The translations under genes were made by a program, and so were the position numbers. The notes under the pieces were generated by a model that was given only the letters and a program-made list of their open reading frames with translations, was not told where the DNA came from and made no database searches. Shown here piece after piece: positions 33,351-42,165 of a stretch of DNA of 64,000 nt (the stretch's first letter is position 1; every line of letters starts with the position of its first letter). This DNA comes from Bacillota bacterium (GTDB taxonomy: Bacteria; Bacillota; Clostridia; Christensenellales; SZUA-584), in contig JAEYLC010000001.1 of NCBI GenBank assembly GCA_023461435.1, positions 1-64,000 on the forward strand, in the 5' to 3' direction.

Positions 33351-34850
33351 CTATACCTCCAAACCTGCAACCATACCAAGGATTCGTTCTTCCTGGTATT
33401 CTTCACGCCTGATCTCTCCGTTGATTTCGCCTTTTCTCATTATGTACAGCCGCTCGGTCATACCGATCACCTCGGACAGCTCCGATGAGATCAGCAAAAC
33501 GCTGGCCCCGGATCGCTTCAGGTCTTCAAGCACGTTATAAACCTGCGCCTTGGCATCCACATCGATACCTCTCGTCGGCTCGAAACAGATGAATACGTCG
33601 GAATTGCGTCCGAGCCACTTGGCGATGACCACCTTCTGCTGGTTCCCGCCCGAAAGATTGTTGACGACGACATCCGTGCTGTACGCTTTCACCGACAGCT
33701 TCTTGATCAGTTCATCAACGCTTTTTGCTTCTTTGCTGCGATTGATCAGCCCAAGCTTATAGCAAACATCTTTGATGAAAGGCATCACGATGTTGTGCTT
33801 GATACTCAACTGAACAGCGATGCCGTCAAGCTTGCGCTCCTCGGGGATGTAAGCCAGGCCATGTTTAATGGCGTCCACCGGATTTTTGATGCTGACTTCT
33901 TTACCTTTTATTTTGTAAGAGTCAATCTTGAGCTCCTTTGTATCCACACCAAAAAGCGCCTCAGTCAGCTCACGCTGGCCCGAGCCCACAACGCCGTAGA
34001 TGCCGACGATTTCGCCCTTATTGACATGGAAGCTGATATCCTTCAGCCGATAATTGTTGAGATTGGTAACCTCCATGACCGGAGTCTGCGTCTTCAAAAG
34101 CTTGATCTGCGGATAAAAATCGGCCATCGAGCGCCCGATCATCAGCGATATCAACCCATTGACCGTCGTATCCTTCACATCGCAGACGCCGACCTTTTTG
34201 CCGTCTCTGAGCACCGTGATGCGGTCGGCAATTTCAAACACCTCTTCAAGGCGGTGAGAGATATAGACAACCGTGACGCCCTGTTCCTTGATCTGCCGGA
34301 TGATTTTGAACAGGCTTTTCAGCTCTATGGTGGTGAGCACGGCAGACGGTTCATCCAACAGAAGTATTTTCGTATCCTGCGAGAGCGCTTTTGCAATCTC
34401 CACCATCTGCTTTTCCGCGACCGACAGCTCCTCGACGATCTTGTTTGTATTGATGGAAAGGCCGAGCCTTTCCAGTATTTCTTTTGACTTTTTAACAGCC
34501 TCTTTGTAGCTGATCAGCCCGTTTTTCTTTGGCATGCTGCCGAGCAGAATATTTTCCGCCACCGACAGGTAGGGAACCAGCGAAAGCTCCTGATAGACCA
34601 TGTTGATGCCGGCCTTTTTTGAGTCGAGCACCGTATGGAAATTGGTTTCCTCCCCGTCCACATAGATTTTTCCTTCATCCTGTTTCTCATTGCCGGTAAT
34701 GATTTTGAGCATTGTTGATTTGCCTGAGCCGTTCATGCCGCACAGCGCGTGGATCTCTCCCTCCCGGAGCTCGAAATCAACATTGTCCAGCGCCTGAACG
34801 CCGGGGAAGCATTTTGTGATGTTCTCTGCAGACAATACGCACTTACCCAT
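33351..34850 (-). CDS. Sugar ABC transporter ATP-binding protein (second system, two ABC domains)
   Basis: A 499-residue RbsA/MglA-type ATPase. Cassette 1 has GMNGSGKSTMLK, SVAEKQMVEIAKAL and ILLLDEPSAVL; cassette 2 has LSGGNQQKVVIAKWL and FICFEPTRGIDVDAK, where the usual Walker B Asp-Glu reads Phe-Glu (CFEP). The start overlaps the upstream permease stop (TAATG). It energises uptake together with both permeases. Confidence 0.88.
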   Translation of the reverse strand: MGKCVLSAENITKCFPGVQALDNVDFELREGEIHALCGMNGSGKSTMLKIITGNEKQDEGKIYVDGEETNFHTVLDSKKAGINMVYQELSLVPYLSVAENILLGSMPKKNGLISYKEAVKKSKEILERLGLSINTNKIVEELSVAEKQMVEIAKALSQDTKILLLDEPSAVLTTIELKSLFKIIRQIKEQGVTVVYISHRLEEVFEIADRITVLRDGKKVGVCDVKDTTVNGLISLMIGRSMADFYPQIKLLKTQTPVMEVTNLNNYRLKDISFHVNKGEIVGIYGVVGSGQRELTEALFGVDTKELKIDSYKIKGKEVSIKNPVDAIKHGLAYIPEERKLDGIAVQLSIKHNIVMPFIKDVCYKLGLINRSKEAKSVDELIKKLSVKAYSTDVVVNNLSGGNQQKVVIAKWLGRNSDVFICFEPTRGIDVDAKAQVYNVLEDLKRSGASVLLISSELSEVIGMTERLYIMRKGEINGEIRREEYQEERILGMVAGLEV

Positions 34851-35887
34851 TATGCTCTCGCCTCTTTTCTGTTTGTGTTTTGTTGAACCAAGACAACAAC
34901 GAGTATCAGAATCGCCATCAGAAGCTGCTGGATGTATGTGTTGATATCCAGATGAGTCAGCAGATTTCTAAGCAGATAGATGAAAAGCAAGCCGAGCAGC
35001 GTCCCGACAACCGTGCCTTTTCCGCCGACCAGAGGTGTCCCGCCGATCAGCACTGCCGTGATCGCGTCCATTTCATAGCCGCTTCCTGCCTTCGGATCGC
35101 CCGACATGGAAAACGATGTGTAGAAGACCGCGGCAACCGCAGCCAATATACCGCTGATGATATAGGTCGAGATCTGTATGCGTTTTGTGTTTATTCCCGA
35201 TATGGACGCCGCCTTGATGTTCGCGCCGATCGCAAAAACTTTTCTTCCGTATGCGCTCCTGTGCAGAACAAAGAAGGCTATGACGCCGATAAAAAGCAGC
35301 ACGATCAGCGTATTGGGGATGATGTCGAAAACGAAGCCGTTTGAGATTGAGGAAAAATCATCCCGTACACCGATAAATTGAAAGCCGTTTGTGTAAACCA
35401 TAACGCTGCCTCGCACGATGTTCATCATGCACAGCGTGCTGATGAACGGAGGAAGCTTAAGATAAGCGCATGCCGCACCGTTCAAATAGCCGATCAAAGC
35501 GCCGGCGATGATGCAGACCACGAATATGATCCATATGGGGGCTTCCACGCCCGTAAACTTCAGAGAGCCCGTGTTCTGCAGCTCCACCTTTTGGAGGCTG
35601 ATGGAAATGATGCAGCCCAGACCGAATATAGCGCCGACCGACAGGTCGATGCCGCCGTTTCCACCAATGATAACAAAAGTCATACCCACTGCGATCAGAC
35701 CCAGTATTGACGCCTGCCGCAGCAACCGTGATAAATTAAACGCATCCACAAAGCTGTCGTCAAAGATTGCCCCCACGATGAGCGTCACAACAATCGCCAG
35801 CAAAATCGTAAATGTTGTGTTCTTAAGTATGTTGTTCTTTTGACGCATTGGCTTCTCACATGCTAATTCAGAACGATCCATATCCAT
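34850..35887 (-). CDS. Sugar ABC transporter permease (second system, subunit B)
   Basis: About 345 residues, RbsC-type, with GMTFVIIGGNGGIDLSVGAI and MDAITAVLIGGTPLVGGKGT. ATGs at 35887 and 35881 follow AAAGGG and fit better than the ATG at 35959, which lies inside the activase gene. Two non-identical permeases in one operon suggest a heterodimer. Confidence 0.86.
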   Translation of the reverse strand: MDMDRSELACEKPMRQKNNILKNTTFTILLAIVVTLIVGAIFDDSFVDAFNLSRLLRQASILGLIAVGMTFVIIGGNGGIDLSVGAIFGLGCIISISLQKVELQNTGSLKFTGVEAPIWIIFVVCIIAGALIGYLNGAACAYLKLPPFISTLCMMNIVRGSVMVYTNGFQFIGVRDDFSSISNGFVFDIIPNTLIVLLFIGVIAFFVLHRSAYGRKVFAIGANIKAASISGINTKRIQISTYIISGILAAVAAVFYTSFSMSGDPKAGSGYEMDAITAVLIGGTPLVGGKGTVVGTLLGLLFIYLLRNLLTHLDINTYIQQLLMAILILVVVLVQQNTNRKEARA

Positions 35888-35930
35888 TAACCCTTTCTTT
35901 TTGTAATCCAGCTGCTTACTGAAAATAGCC

Positions 35931-36872
35931 TTATCCGCCGATCTGTACATGATCCACATACTCGCCGGCTATACGCTGAAACATGAGCATGTTGTCAGCC
36001 GATATCCCCGGCGCTTTCCCCATGGGATAGCTCCTGCCAAGTCCGTCGTATTTGCTTTCCCCAAAGTTGTGATATGCGAGCAGATGAATTTCTTTGATAC
36101 CAAGCGATCCAATATAACTTGACATCTCCCTGATTTCGCGCTCGGTATCGTTGAATCCGGGTATAACCGGTATACGGCATGTGATCTGCTTCTTTCGATT
36201 TGCTGCCGTTTCCCAGTTTCTCAATATCGGCCCGCACGAGCCTCCGGTCCATTTCACATGCTTGTCGTCGTCAACGTGCTTCAGATCCATTAAAACGTGG
36301 TCAACCATTTCCAGCACTTCCGAAAAGACATCGTTTTCCGCCACACCGCAGGTTTCTATCGCCGTATGTATGCCCCTGTGCTGACAGGCGTCCAGCAACG
36401 CCTTTAAAAACTCCGGCTGATATAACGGCTCGCCGCCGCTGATCGTGATCCCCCCGTTTGATGCATAGAAGAATATTTCATCCTTGACGGCCTCCTCCAT
36501 CACCTTTGATACCGTCAGGCAATCTCCCACATATTTGATGCTTCTTGTCGGACAGCGTTCAACACATTCCCCGCACAGATTACACTTCGCCGGATCATTA
36601 ATGACGACACCGTTTTCACCCAGCCGAAGAGCCTCTTGCGGACACGAATTCACACATGTCCCGCATTGTATGCATTTGGAATGACTGAACATCAATTCTC
36701 TTGTTCTTTTCTGAGATTCGGGATTGGAACACCACTTGCATCTTAAAGGGCATCCCTTGAGAAATATAATCGTGCGTATGCCGCTGCCGTCGTGAATACT
36801 GTATCTTTGAACATTGAACACCATGCCATTGTTGTCGAACGAGGTATCTTTATTAGATAAGACATTTATCAT
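35931..36872 (-). CDS. Glycyl-radical enzyme activating protein (radical SAM) 3
   Basis: A 313-residue activase with GSGIRTIIFLKGCPLRCKWC, ferredoxin-like CIQCGTCVNSCP and CNLCGECVERCP, and ITISGGEPLYQPEF. I choose ATG at 36872 with GGGAGGGG five bases away; GTG at 36875 would be too close. It is the first gene after the promoter at 36988-37016 and probably serves enzyme 3, five genes downstream. Here the activase precedes the transporter, unlike sets 1 and 2. Confidence 0.9.
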   Translation of the reverse strand: MINVLSNKDTSFDNNGMVFNVQRYSIHDGSGIRTIIFLKGCPLRCKWCSNPESQKRTRELMFSHSKCIQCGTCVNSCPQEALRLGENGVVINDPAKCNLCGECVERCPTRSIKYVGDCLTVSKVMEEAVKDEIFFYASNGGITISGGEPLYQPEFLKALLDACQHRGIHTAIETCGVAENDVFSEVLEMVDHVLMDLKHVDDDKHVKWTGGSCGPILRNWETAANRKKQITCRIPVIPGFNDTEREIREMSSYIGSLGIKEIHLLAYHNFGESKYDGLGRSYPMGKAPGISADNMLMFQRIAGEYVDHVQIGG

Positions 36873-36987
36873 CACGACCCCTCCCTATTTAACCAATAAA
36901 GCTTTGGATTGTATCTTTTGTTTCTTTTGAACACATAATTTCCAGTTGAAAGGCACATATGTAACTATTGATTAATTACTTTCTTAC

Positions 36988-37016
36988 ATGATAGCGCAAT
37001 GCCGGATTAATGTCAA
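36988..37016 (-). promoter_or_regulatory. Predicted promoter of the activase 3 / transporter / glycyl radical enzyme operon
   Basis: Minus-strand TTGACA (37011-37016) and TATCAT (36988-36993) are 17 bases apart. The untranslated leader is about 110 bases. The rest of the 36873-37248 gap holds this leader and the terminator of the next operon; I see no gene in it. Confidence 0.75.
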
Positions 37017-37171
37017 TATATTTTTTACTGTTACAACAGCAGAGCCCCTTTGTTATTCCGAATATTTCTGTCCTTATATCTCTATTTATTAACATTTTTT
37101 GTCTGTATAAAATACCCGCCGATCCTCTGATCCTTGTTCCCATGAATATAAAAACAAACCCGATATAACAG

Positions 37172-37208
37172 AAAAAAATTGGGGAGCCGGCCCCAAAGAG
37201 TCCGGCTC
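37172..37208 (-). terminator. Intrinsic terminator of the dehydrogenase-complex operon
   Basis: On the minus strand a GAGCCGG/CCGGCTC stem (37202-37208 with 37184-37190) is followed within five bases by seven T residues (37172-37178). It lies 41 bases after the E3 stop. Confidence 0.8.
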
Positions 37209-37248
37209 TCTAATGGAAGCATTAACGAACGTATTCTGTTTTTTCAGT

Positions 37249-38955
37249 TTAAAAATGTATGGAGCCCGTCCCCGCGCCCAGCAACGCCTCTTTGACCGCT
37301 TCAGCCACTGTGGGATGCGCATGTATAACCGAGGCGAAGCTTTCCACCGTGCATTCCGTATCCATAGCCACAACAGCCTCAGCGATAAGGTTGGAGGCTT
37401 CGGGGCCGATAATATGAACGCCCAGAATCTCTCCCCATCTTTTATCGGCGATCACCTTTACGAATCCTTCCGTTTCCCCCGTCGTTAAGGCTTTCCCGTT
37501 CGCCATAAATGGGAATTTGGAGGTTTTATAGGGTATATCCTGTGCTTTTGCCTGTTCCTCGGTCAGGCCGACAGTGGCGATCTCCGGATACGTAAATATA
37601 CATGACGGAACGGTATGCAACGACGCTTTCTTGCCTTCAAACATGTTCTCCACAGCCGCTATGCCCTGTTCCGATGCCACATGGGCCAGCTGCAGCCGTC
37701 CGGTGATATCGCCGATCGCATAGATCGAATCCATGCTTGTTTTAAAATCCGCGTCGCTGACTGTGACAAAGCCCTTTTTATCTCGTTTGAGCCCCAAATG
37801 CGCAAAAGCGTCATCCACAACACTTCTGCCGACCGCTTCAAGGACCTGATCGCATATCACGGTGCGACCGTCCGAGAGTTGAAGCACGCAGGCGCCTTCC
37901 TCCCGCCTTGCGCTCTGTACGCTCACACCCGTCATGATTTTAACCCCTTGCTTCAGGAGCAGCCCGGAAAGCTCCTTGACCACCTCCATGTCCACATTGG
38001 GCAAAATCGTGGGCATAAGCTCAATCACCGTGACATCCACGCTGAACGCCGCAAGTATCCCCGCCATTTCCATACCGATGACTCCGCCGCCCACAATGGC
38101 CATACGGGCCGGCAACCCCTTTAATTCAAGTGCTGTGTCCGTGGTGAGCACCTCAATGCCGTCCATATCTTTAAGGACTCTGGCCGGCTTCGTCCCGGTG
38201 GCAAGCAATATGTATTTTGCGCTGACGCTCTTGCCATCCACGACCACGGTATGCCCGTCAGCCACCTTTGCGGAGCCTTTAATCAATATGATGCCGTTCT
38301 TTTTCAGCAGACCGTTCACGCCATCCTTGAGCTTTTTGACAACATTGTTTTTTCGGGCCATCACCTTGCCCCAGTCGAAAGCCATGTTGGATGCCGAAAG
38401 ACCGAACGTCTCGCATTTGAGCATATTTCTGTATTGAGTCGCGCTGTGATACAGCGCCTTTGTGGGGATGCAGCCCCTGTTGAGACAGGTCCCCCCGACT
38501 TCCGACCTTTCTATGACCGCCACCTTGGCGCCCAGCTGAGCCGCGCGGATCGCCGCGACATAACCTCCGGGCCCGGCGCCCACCACCGCCAGATCGTAAT
38601 CATAAGCCGCCGCATCCGGTTGGGAAGCCTCCTGCTTTTCAGGTGCTTCATGCGTTTGAGCCTCAGGCGTATCCGCCTCTGCTGCCGCCGCTTCGGACGG
38701 CTCGGGTATCCTTTCCCCCTCCGCCCCGATATAAGCGACCGGCGTGTTGATCGGCACCGTTGCGCCGGCTTCATAATAAAGCTTCAGCACGCGTCCGGTT
38801 ACCAGGCAGTCCACCTCAATTGACAATTTATCCGTTTCGACCTCAAAAATGTTGTCACCCTTTTTGATATCGTCACCCTCAGATACCAGCCATCGGACAA
38901 TAACGCCCTCCGTCATCGTCATACCCATTTTGGGCATCATCACAAAGTTTCCCAT
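37249..38955 (-). CDS. lpdA: Dihydrolipoyl dehydrogenase (E3) with N-terminal lipoyl domain
   Basis: A 568-residue flavoprotein. Residues 1-80 form a lipoyl domain with the attachment lysine in VETDKLSIEV (Lys43). An Ala/Glu/Pro linker (about 85-115) leads to the FAD fold (LAVVGAGPGGYVAAIRAA), the redox disulfide GGTCLNRGCIPTKAL, an NAD fold (MAIVGGGVIGMEMAG) and the dimer domain ending in HAHPTVAEAVKEALL. It reoxidises dihydrolipoamide of the complex with NAD. As E2 here lacks a lipoyl domain, this domain is probably the swinging arm for the whole complex. Confidence 0.92.
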   Translation of the reverse strand: MGNFVMMPKMGMTMTEGVIVRWLVSEGDDIKKGDNIFEVETDKLSIEVDCLVTGRVLKLYYEAGATVPINTPVAYIGAEGERIPEPSEAAAAEADTPEAQTHEAPEKQEASQPDAAAYDYDLAVVGAGPGGYVAAIRAAQLGAKVAVIERSEVGGTCLNRGCIPTKALYHSATQYRNMLKCETFGLSASNMAFDWGKVMARKNNVVKKLKDGVNGLLKKNGIILIKGSAKVADGHTVVVDGKSVSAKYILLATGTKPARVLKDMDGIEVLTTDTALELKGLPARMAIVGGGVIGMEMAGILAAFSVDVTVIELMPTILPNVDMEVVKELSGLLLKQGVKIMTGVSVQSARREEGACVLQLSDGRTVICDQVLEAVGRSVVDDAFAHLGLKRDKKGFVTVSDADFKTSMDSIYAIGDITGRLQLAHVASEQGIAAVENMFEGKKASLHTVPSCIFTYPEIATVGLTEEQAKAQDIPYKTSKFPFMANGKALTTGETEGFVKVIADKRWGEILGVHIIGPEASNLIAEAVVAMDTECTVESFASVIHAHPTVAEAVKEALLGAGTGSIHF

Positions 38956-38970
38956 ATTTTATTCTCCTTT

Positions 38971-39900
38971 TTATACAAGCCAGGACGGATCATCAATAAG
39001 CGTTTTGATCGTCGCCAGAAATTTACCACCTTCTGCGCCGTCTACCGTCCTATGGTCAAATGTGACCGAAAGACCCAATATCGGCCGGATCCCAATATTG
39101 CCGTCTATCACAACAGGCATATCCGCCATTCTGCCCACACCCATAATGCCGCTCTCCGGCTCGTTGATGAGCGGATTGAACTGGGAAACCGGATAGCCGC
39201 CCAGATTGCTGATTGTAAACGTTCCTCCCGAATAATCGTCCGGCTTCAGTTTTCCTGCTCTGGCCTTCGTCACCATTGCTATCCGCGCTTTCGCGACTTC
39301 GGCAAGCGTCATCCTATCAACGTGTTTAATATTGGGAACGATGAGCCCGCTATCCAGCGCGACAGCCAAACCGATATTGATATCACCGTTCAACAGAATA
39401 TGGTCTCCTTTGAACGAAGCATTGACCAGAGGATGCGATTTGAGCGCTTCCGCCGACAGTTTGATCAGCACGTCCGAAAACGTCATCTTGAGATTTTCCG
39501 TTTGCCACAGCTCGTTCTTGAGTCCTGCGAAATGCGTTTTTACCATCTGCATATCAAATTCGCCAAACAATGTGAACTGGGGCACATTGCGCGCGCTGCT
39601 TTCCATGCGCTGCGCAATCACGCGGCGCATGGCTGTGAGCGGAATCTTGCCGGATGCCGCATTGCTGTCCAGAAAAGCCAGCACATCCTTCTTAACGATG
39701 CTGCGGCCGTTCGGCGTCAATCCCAGAATATCTACCTTATAATAATCCGCCACAGCCTTGGCCAGCGGCGTATATCTCTTGGCCGCGTAAACATCCGAAA
39801 GCTGAATGTACCCCGTTTTGCCCGTCGGCCGGATCGACGACAAATCAATCCGCCGTTCCGCCGCCGCTCTCCTTGCCGCAGGCGTTGCCATAATCGTCAT
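38971..39900 (-). CDS. Dihydrolipoamide acyltransferase (E2) lacking a lipoyl domain
   Basis: A 309-residue E2 core. Two peripheral-subunit-binding domains stand in tandem at the N-terminus (about 5-38, ATPAARRAAAERRIDLSSI; about 43-78, YTPLAKAVADYYKVDILGL). The catalytic domain follows with the HxxxDG motif in VTFDHRTVDGAEGG. No lipoyl domain is present, although E2 subunits normally carry one to three. It would transfer an acyl group to CoA. The GGGGGG site is five bases before the ATG. Confidence 0.88.
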   Translation of the reverse strand: MTIMATPAARRAAAERRIDLSSIRPTGKTGYIQLSDVYAAKRYTPLAKAVADYYKVDILGLTPNGRSIVKKDVLAFLDSNAASGKIPLTAMRRVIAQRMESSARNVPQFTLFGEFDMQMVKTHFAGLKNELWQTENLKMTFSDVLIKLSAEALKSHPLVNASFKGDHILLNGDINIGLAVALDSGLIVPNIKHVDRMTLAEVAKARIAMVTKARAGKLKPDDYSGGTFTISNLGGYPVSQFNPLINEPESGIMGVGRMADMPVVIDGNIGIRPILGLSVTFDHRTVDGAEGGKFLATIKTLIDDPSWLV

Positions 39901-39910
39901 AATAGCCCCC

Positions 39911-40891
39911 CTATTTCAGCAATTTAACAGCCGCCGATACGATCGTGTCGATCTGCGGAACGATCTGCGCTTCCAGCTCCGGCGAATAGGGTATCGGAAG
40001 ATCCCCGCCGCCAAGACGGGCAATCGGCCGGTCCAGATGAAAGAACGCCTCACTGTCGGCTATCACCGCGGCAATTTCCGCCCCGATCCCGAATTTCTGT
40101 ACAGATTCATGAACGATGAGCGCCTTGCCCGTTTTTTTGACGGATTCGATTATCAGGTCAACATCAAGCGGATAAAGCGTCCGCAAATCGAGCACTTCTG
40201 CGTCAATGCCTTGCTTCTCCAGCTCTTTTGCCGCTTCGAGGCACTTGATCAGCGTATATGAATAGCTGATGATCGTCAGGTCCTTGCCCTTGCGCTTGAT
40301 ATCGCCTTTCCCGATCGGAATAATGATTTCCTCATCATCCGGCACCTCACCCTTGACGGAATATCCGATCTTGTGCTCGTAAAACATCACCGGATTATCG
40401 TCCCGTATGGAAGCCTTGAGCAATCCCTTGGCATCGTACGGCGTCGCCGGCATAACAACCTTCAGTCCCGGCACATGGGCGAACCACGCTTCCAGCGACT
40501 GTGAGTGCTGCGCCGCCGCGCCCGTCCCGGAGCCCGCGGGCGTTCGGAAAACGATAGGAATTTCGACCTGTCCGCCAAGCATGAAACGCATCTTGGCCGC
40601 CTGATTCACAATCAGATCCATCGCACAGGTCACAAAATCAGAGAACATAAACTCCACAATCGGCCGATACCCCATCATGGCCGCGCCAATGGCCATGCCG
40701 GAAAACCCGCCTTCCGATATGGGCGTATCCATTATGATATCCGGGCCGAACTCGTCAAGGAATCCTCTCGTAACGCCAAAGCCGCCGCCGTAGACCCCCA
40801 TATCCTCGCCCAACATGAACACCTTGTCATCCCGTCTTATTTCTTCGGCCAGCGCATCCGCAACGGCCTGTTTCACTGTAATAATGCTCAT
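39911..40891 (-). CDS. Thiamine-diphosphate dehydrogenase E1 beta subunit (pyruvate/acetoin dehydrogenase type)
   Basis: A 326-residue transketolase-like beta subunit. VFMLGEDMGVYGGGFGVTRG, MDTPISEGGFSGMAIGAAM, FRTPAGSGTGAAAQHSQSLE and KALIVHESVQKFGIGAEIAA are the standard E1beta/AcoB blocks. It pairs with the alpha subunit encoded just upstream. GAGGAG serves as ribosome site. Confidence 0.9.
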   Translation of the reverse strand: MSIITVKQAVADALAEEIRRDDKVFMLGEDMGVYGGGFGVTRGFLDEFGPDIIMDTPISEGGFSGMAIGAAMMGYRPIVEFMFSDFVTCAMDLIVNQAAKMRFMLGGQVEIPIVFRTPAGSGTGAAAQHSQSLEAWFAHVPGLKVVMPATPYDAKGLLKASIRDDNPVMFYEHKIGYSVKGEVPDDEEIIIPIGKGDIKRKGKDLTIISYSYTLIKCLEAAKELEKQGIDAEVLDLRTLYPLDVDLIIESVKKTGKALIVHESVQKFGIGAEIAAVIADSEAFFHLDRPIARLGGGDLPIPYSPELEAQIVPQIDTIVSAAVKLLK

Positions 40892-40914
40892 AAGCCAATA
40901 CTCTCCTCTTGCTT

Positions 40915-41868
40915 CTACGCGAACAAAATCGACATCGCTTCTTCCATGGTCGGCTTCTCCGCCGCCATGGCATGCTCGTTGGCTGCTTTCACCGTCTTCT
41001 CGGCTTCCTGCGTCAGCGCCTCCAAATCATTCTGCGTGAAACCATTTTTCAGCATATATTCGCCAAAACGCTTTATCGGACATTTTTCCTTCCATTCCTT
41101 CTCCTCTTCGGCGGTCCGATAAGCGCGTTTGTCACTCTTTGAATGCCCCAGCCAGCGGTATGTTTTCATTTCGAGCAAAGACGGGCCCCGGCCGCTCCTT
41201 GCTCTTTCCGCCGCCTCCTTCACAGCGTCCATAACGGCAAGCACGTCGTTTCCGTCTACAATAACGCCGGGAATCCCGTAGGCCGAAGCTCTGTCCGCGA
41301 TGTTGGGCACGCTGACGCTTTTTTCAACAGGCGTTGACATGCCATATTTGTTGTTTTCACAGATATAAACGATAGGAAGCTTCCAAAGCGCGCCCATGTT
41401 GATCGCTTCATGAAACAACCCCGAATTCGATGTGCCGTCTCCGAAAAAACTGACGACGATACTGTCTGATTTGTCTTTCTTAAGCGCCAGCGCAACACCT
41501 GTGGCTATGGGGATTGAGGGGCCCATTATACCATTCGCCCCCAGGTTGCGGCTGGCAATATCAACAATATGCATGGATCCGCCCATACCATGGCAGAAAC
41601 CATCGCGTTTGCCCAGCAATTCACTCATCATACGGTTGACATCTGCGTTTTTCGCCACACAGTGACTGTGCCCTCTGTGGCAGCTCATCATATAATCCGT
41701 GTCCCTGATCGCCGCCATAACGCCCATTGCAGAGCCTTCCTGTCCGATACTCAAATGCGTTGTGCCATGAATCATGCCGCGCATGAACATTTCGTTTACG
41801 GCTTCTTCAAAAAACCGAGCCACACGCATTTTATAGTACATATCCCGCATCTTCTCTTTCGATAACAC
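40915..41868 (-). CDS. Thiamine-diphosphate dehydrogenase E1 alpha subunit (acetoin dehydrogenase-like)
   Basis: A 317-residue alpha subunit with the thiamine diphosphate motif SFFGDGTSNSGLFHEAINMG ending in the N/KYGMST region. GTTHLSIGQEGSAMGVMAAI and CHGMGGSMHIVDIASRNLGA look more like acetoin dehydrogenase AcoA than pyruvate dehydrogenase, by eye. GTG start with GGAGGG six bases upstream. It decarboxylates or cleaves a 2-oxo or acetoin-like substrate and feeds E2. Substrate not proven. Confidence 0.88.
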   Translation of the reverse strand: MLSKEKMRDMYYKMRVARFFEEAVNEMFMRGMIHGTTHLSIGQEGSAMGVMAAIRDTDYMMSCHRGHSHCVAKNADVNRMMSELLGKRDGFCHGMGGSMHIVDIASRNLGANGIMGPSIPIATGVALALKKDKSDSIVVSFFGDGTSNSGLFHEAINMGALWKLPIVYICENNKYGMSTPVEKSVSVPNIADRASAYGIPGVIVDGNDVLAVMDAVKEAAERARSGRGPSLLEMKTYRWLGHSKSDKRAYRTAEEEKEWKEKCPIKRFGEYMLKNGFTQNDLEALTQEAEKTVKAANEHAMAAEKPTMEEAMSILFA

Positions 41869-41956
41869 CGTTGTCCCTCCTTAAAAAATTTATTCGCAAT
41901 GCCGGACAGCCCGTCCATTTCGGCTTTGTCACGTCATTGTATGTTTTCACATCACA

Positions 41957-41986
41957 AGTATAATTAATTATTTAACTTAAAGTCAA
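41957..41986 (-). promoter_or_regulatory. Predicted promoter of the E1-E2-E3 operon
   Basis: Minus-strand TTGACT (41981-41986) and TATACT (41957-41962) with an 18-base spacer, about 90 bases before the E1alpha GTG. Confidence 0.6.
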
Positions 41987-42070
41987 TTAGGTTACAGTCC
42001 AGATATGGTCATTTGCTCACTTTTATTTATTTATTTATGATAAGGCACATAATTAACTAAGCTAAATTAG
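41972..42070. promoter_or_regulatory. Repeated TTAACT...AATTAG motif in the divergent promoter region
   Basis: TTAACTTAAAGTCAATTAG (41972-41990) overlaps the operon -35, and TTAACTAAGCTAAATTAG (42053-42070) lies about 80 bases away, nearer the SorC gene. Two similar sites flanking a divergent promoter region fit DNA looping or dual control by the SorC protein. Confidence 0.4.
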
Positions 42071-42165
42071 CGATATATTACAGTGAAGGCTTCCTCTGGT
42101 GGGCATTTGATTGTATAATTGATGCTGAACCAACGCTTTTTGAGTATGGAAAGGAAAGATTTCCA

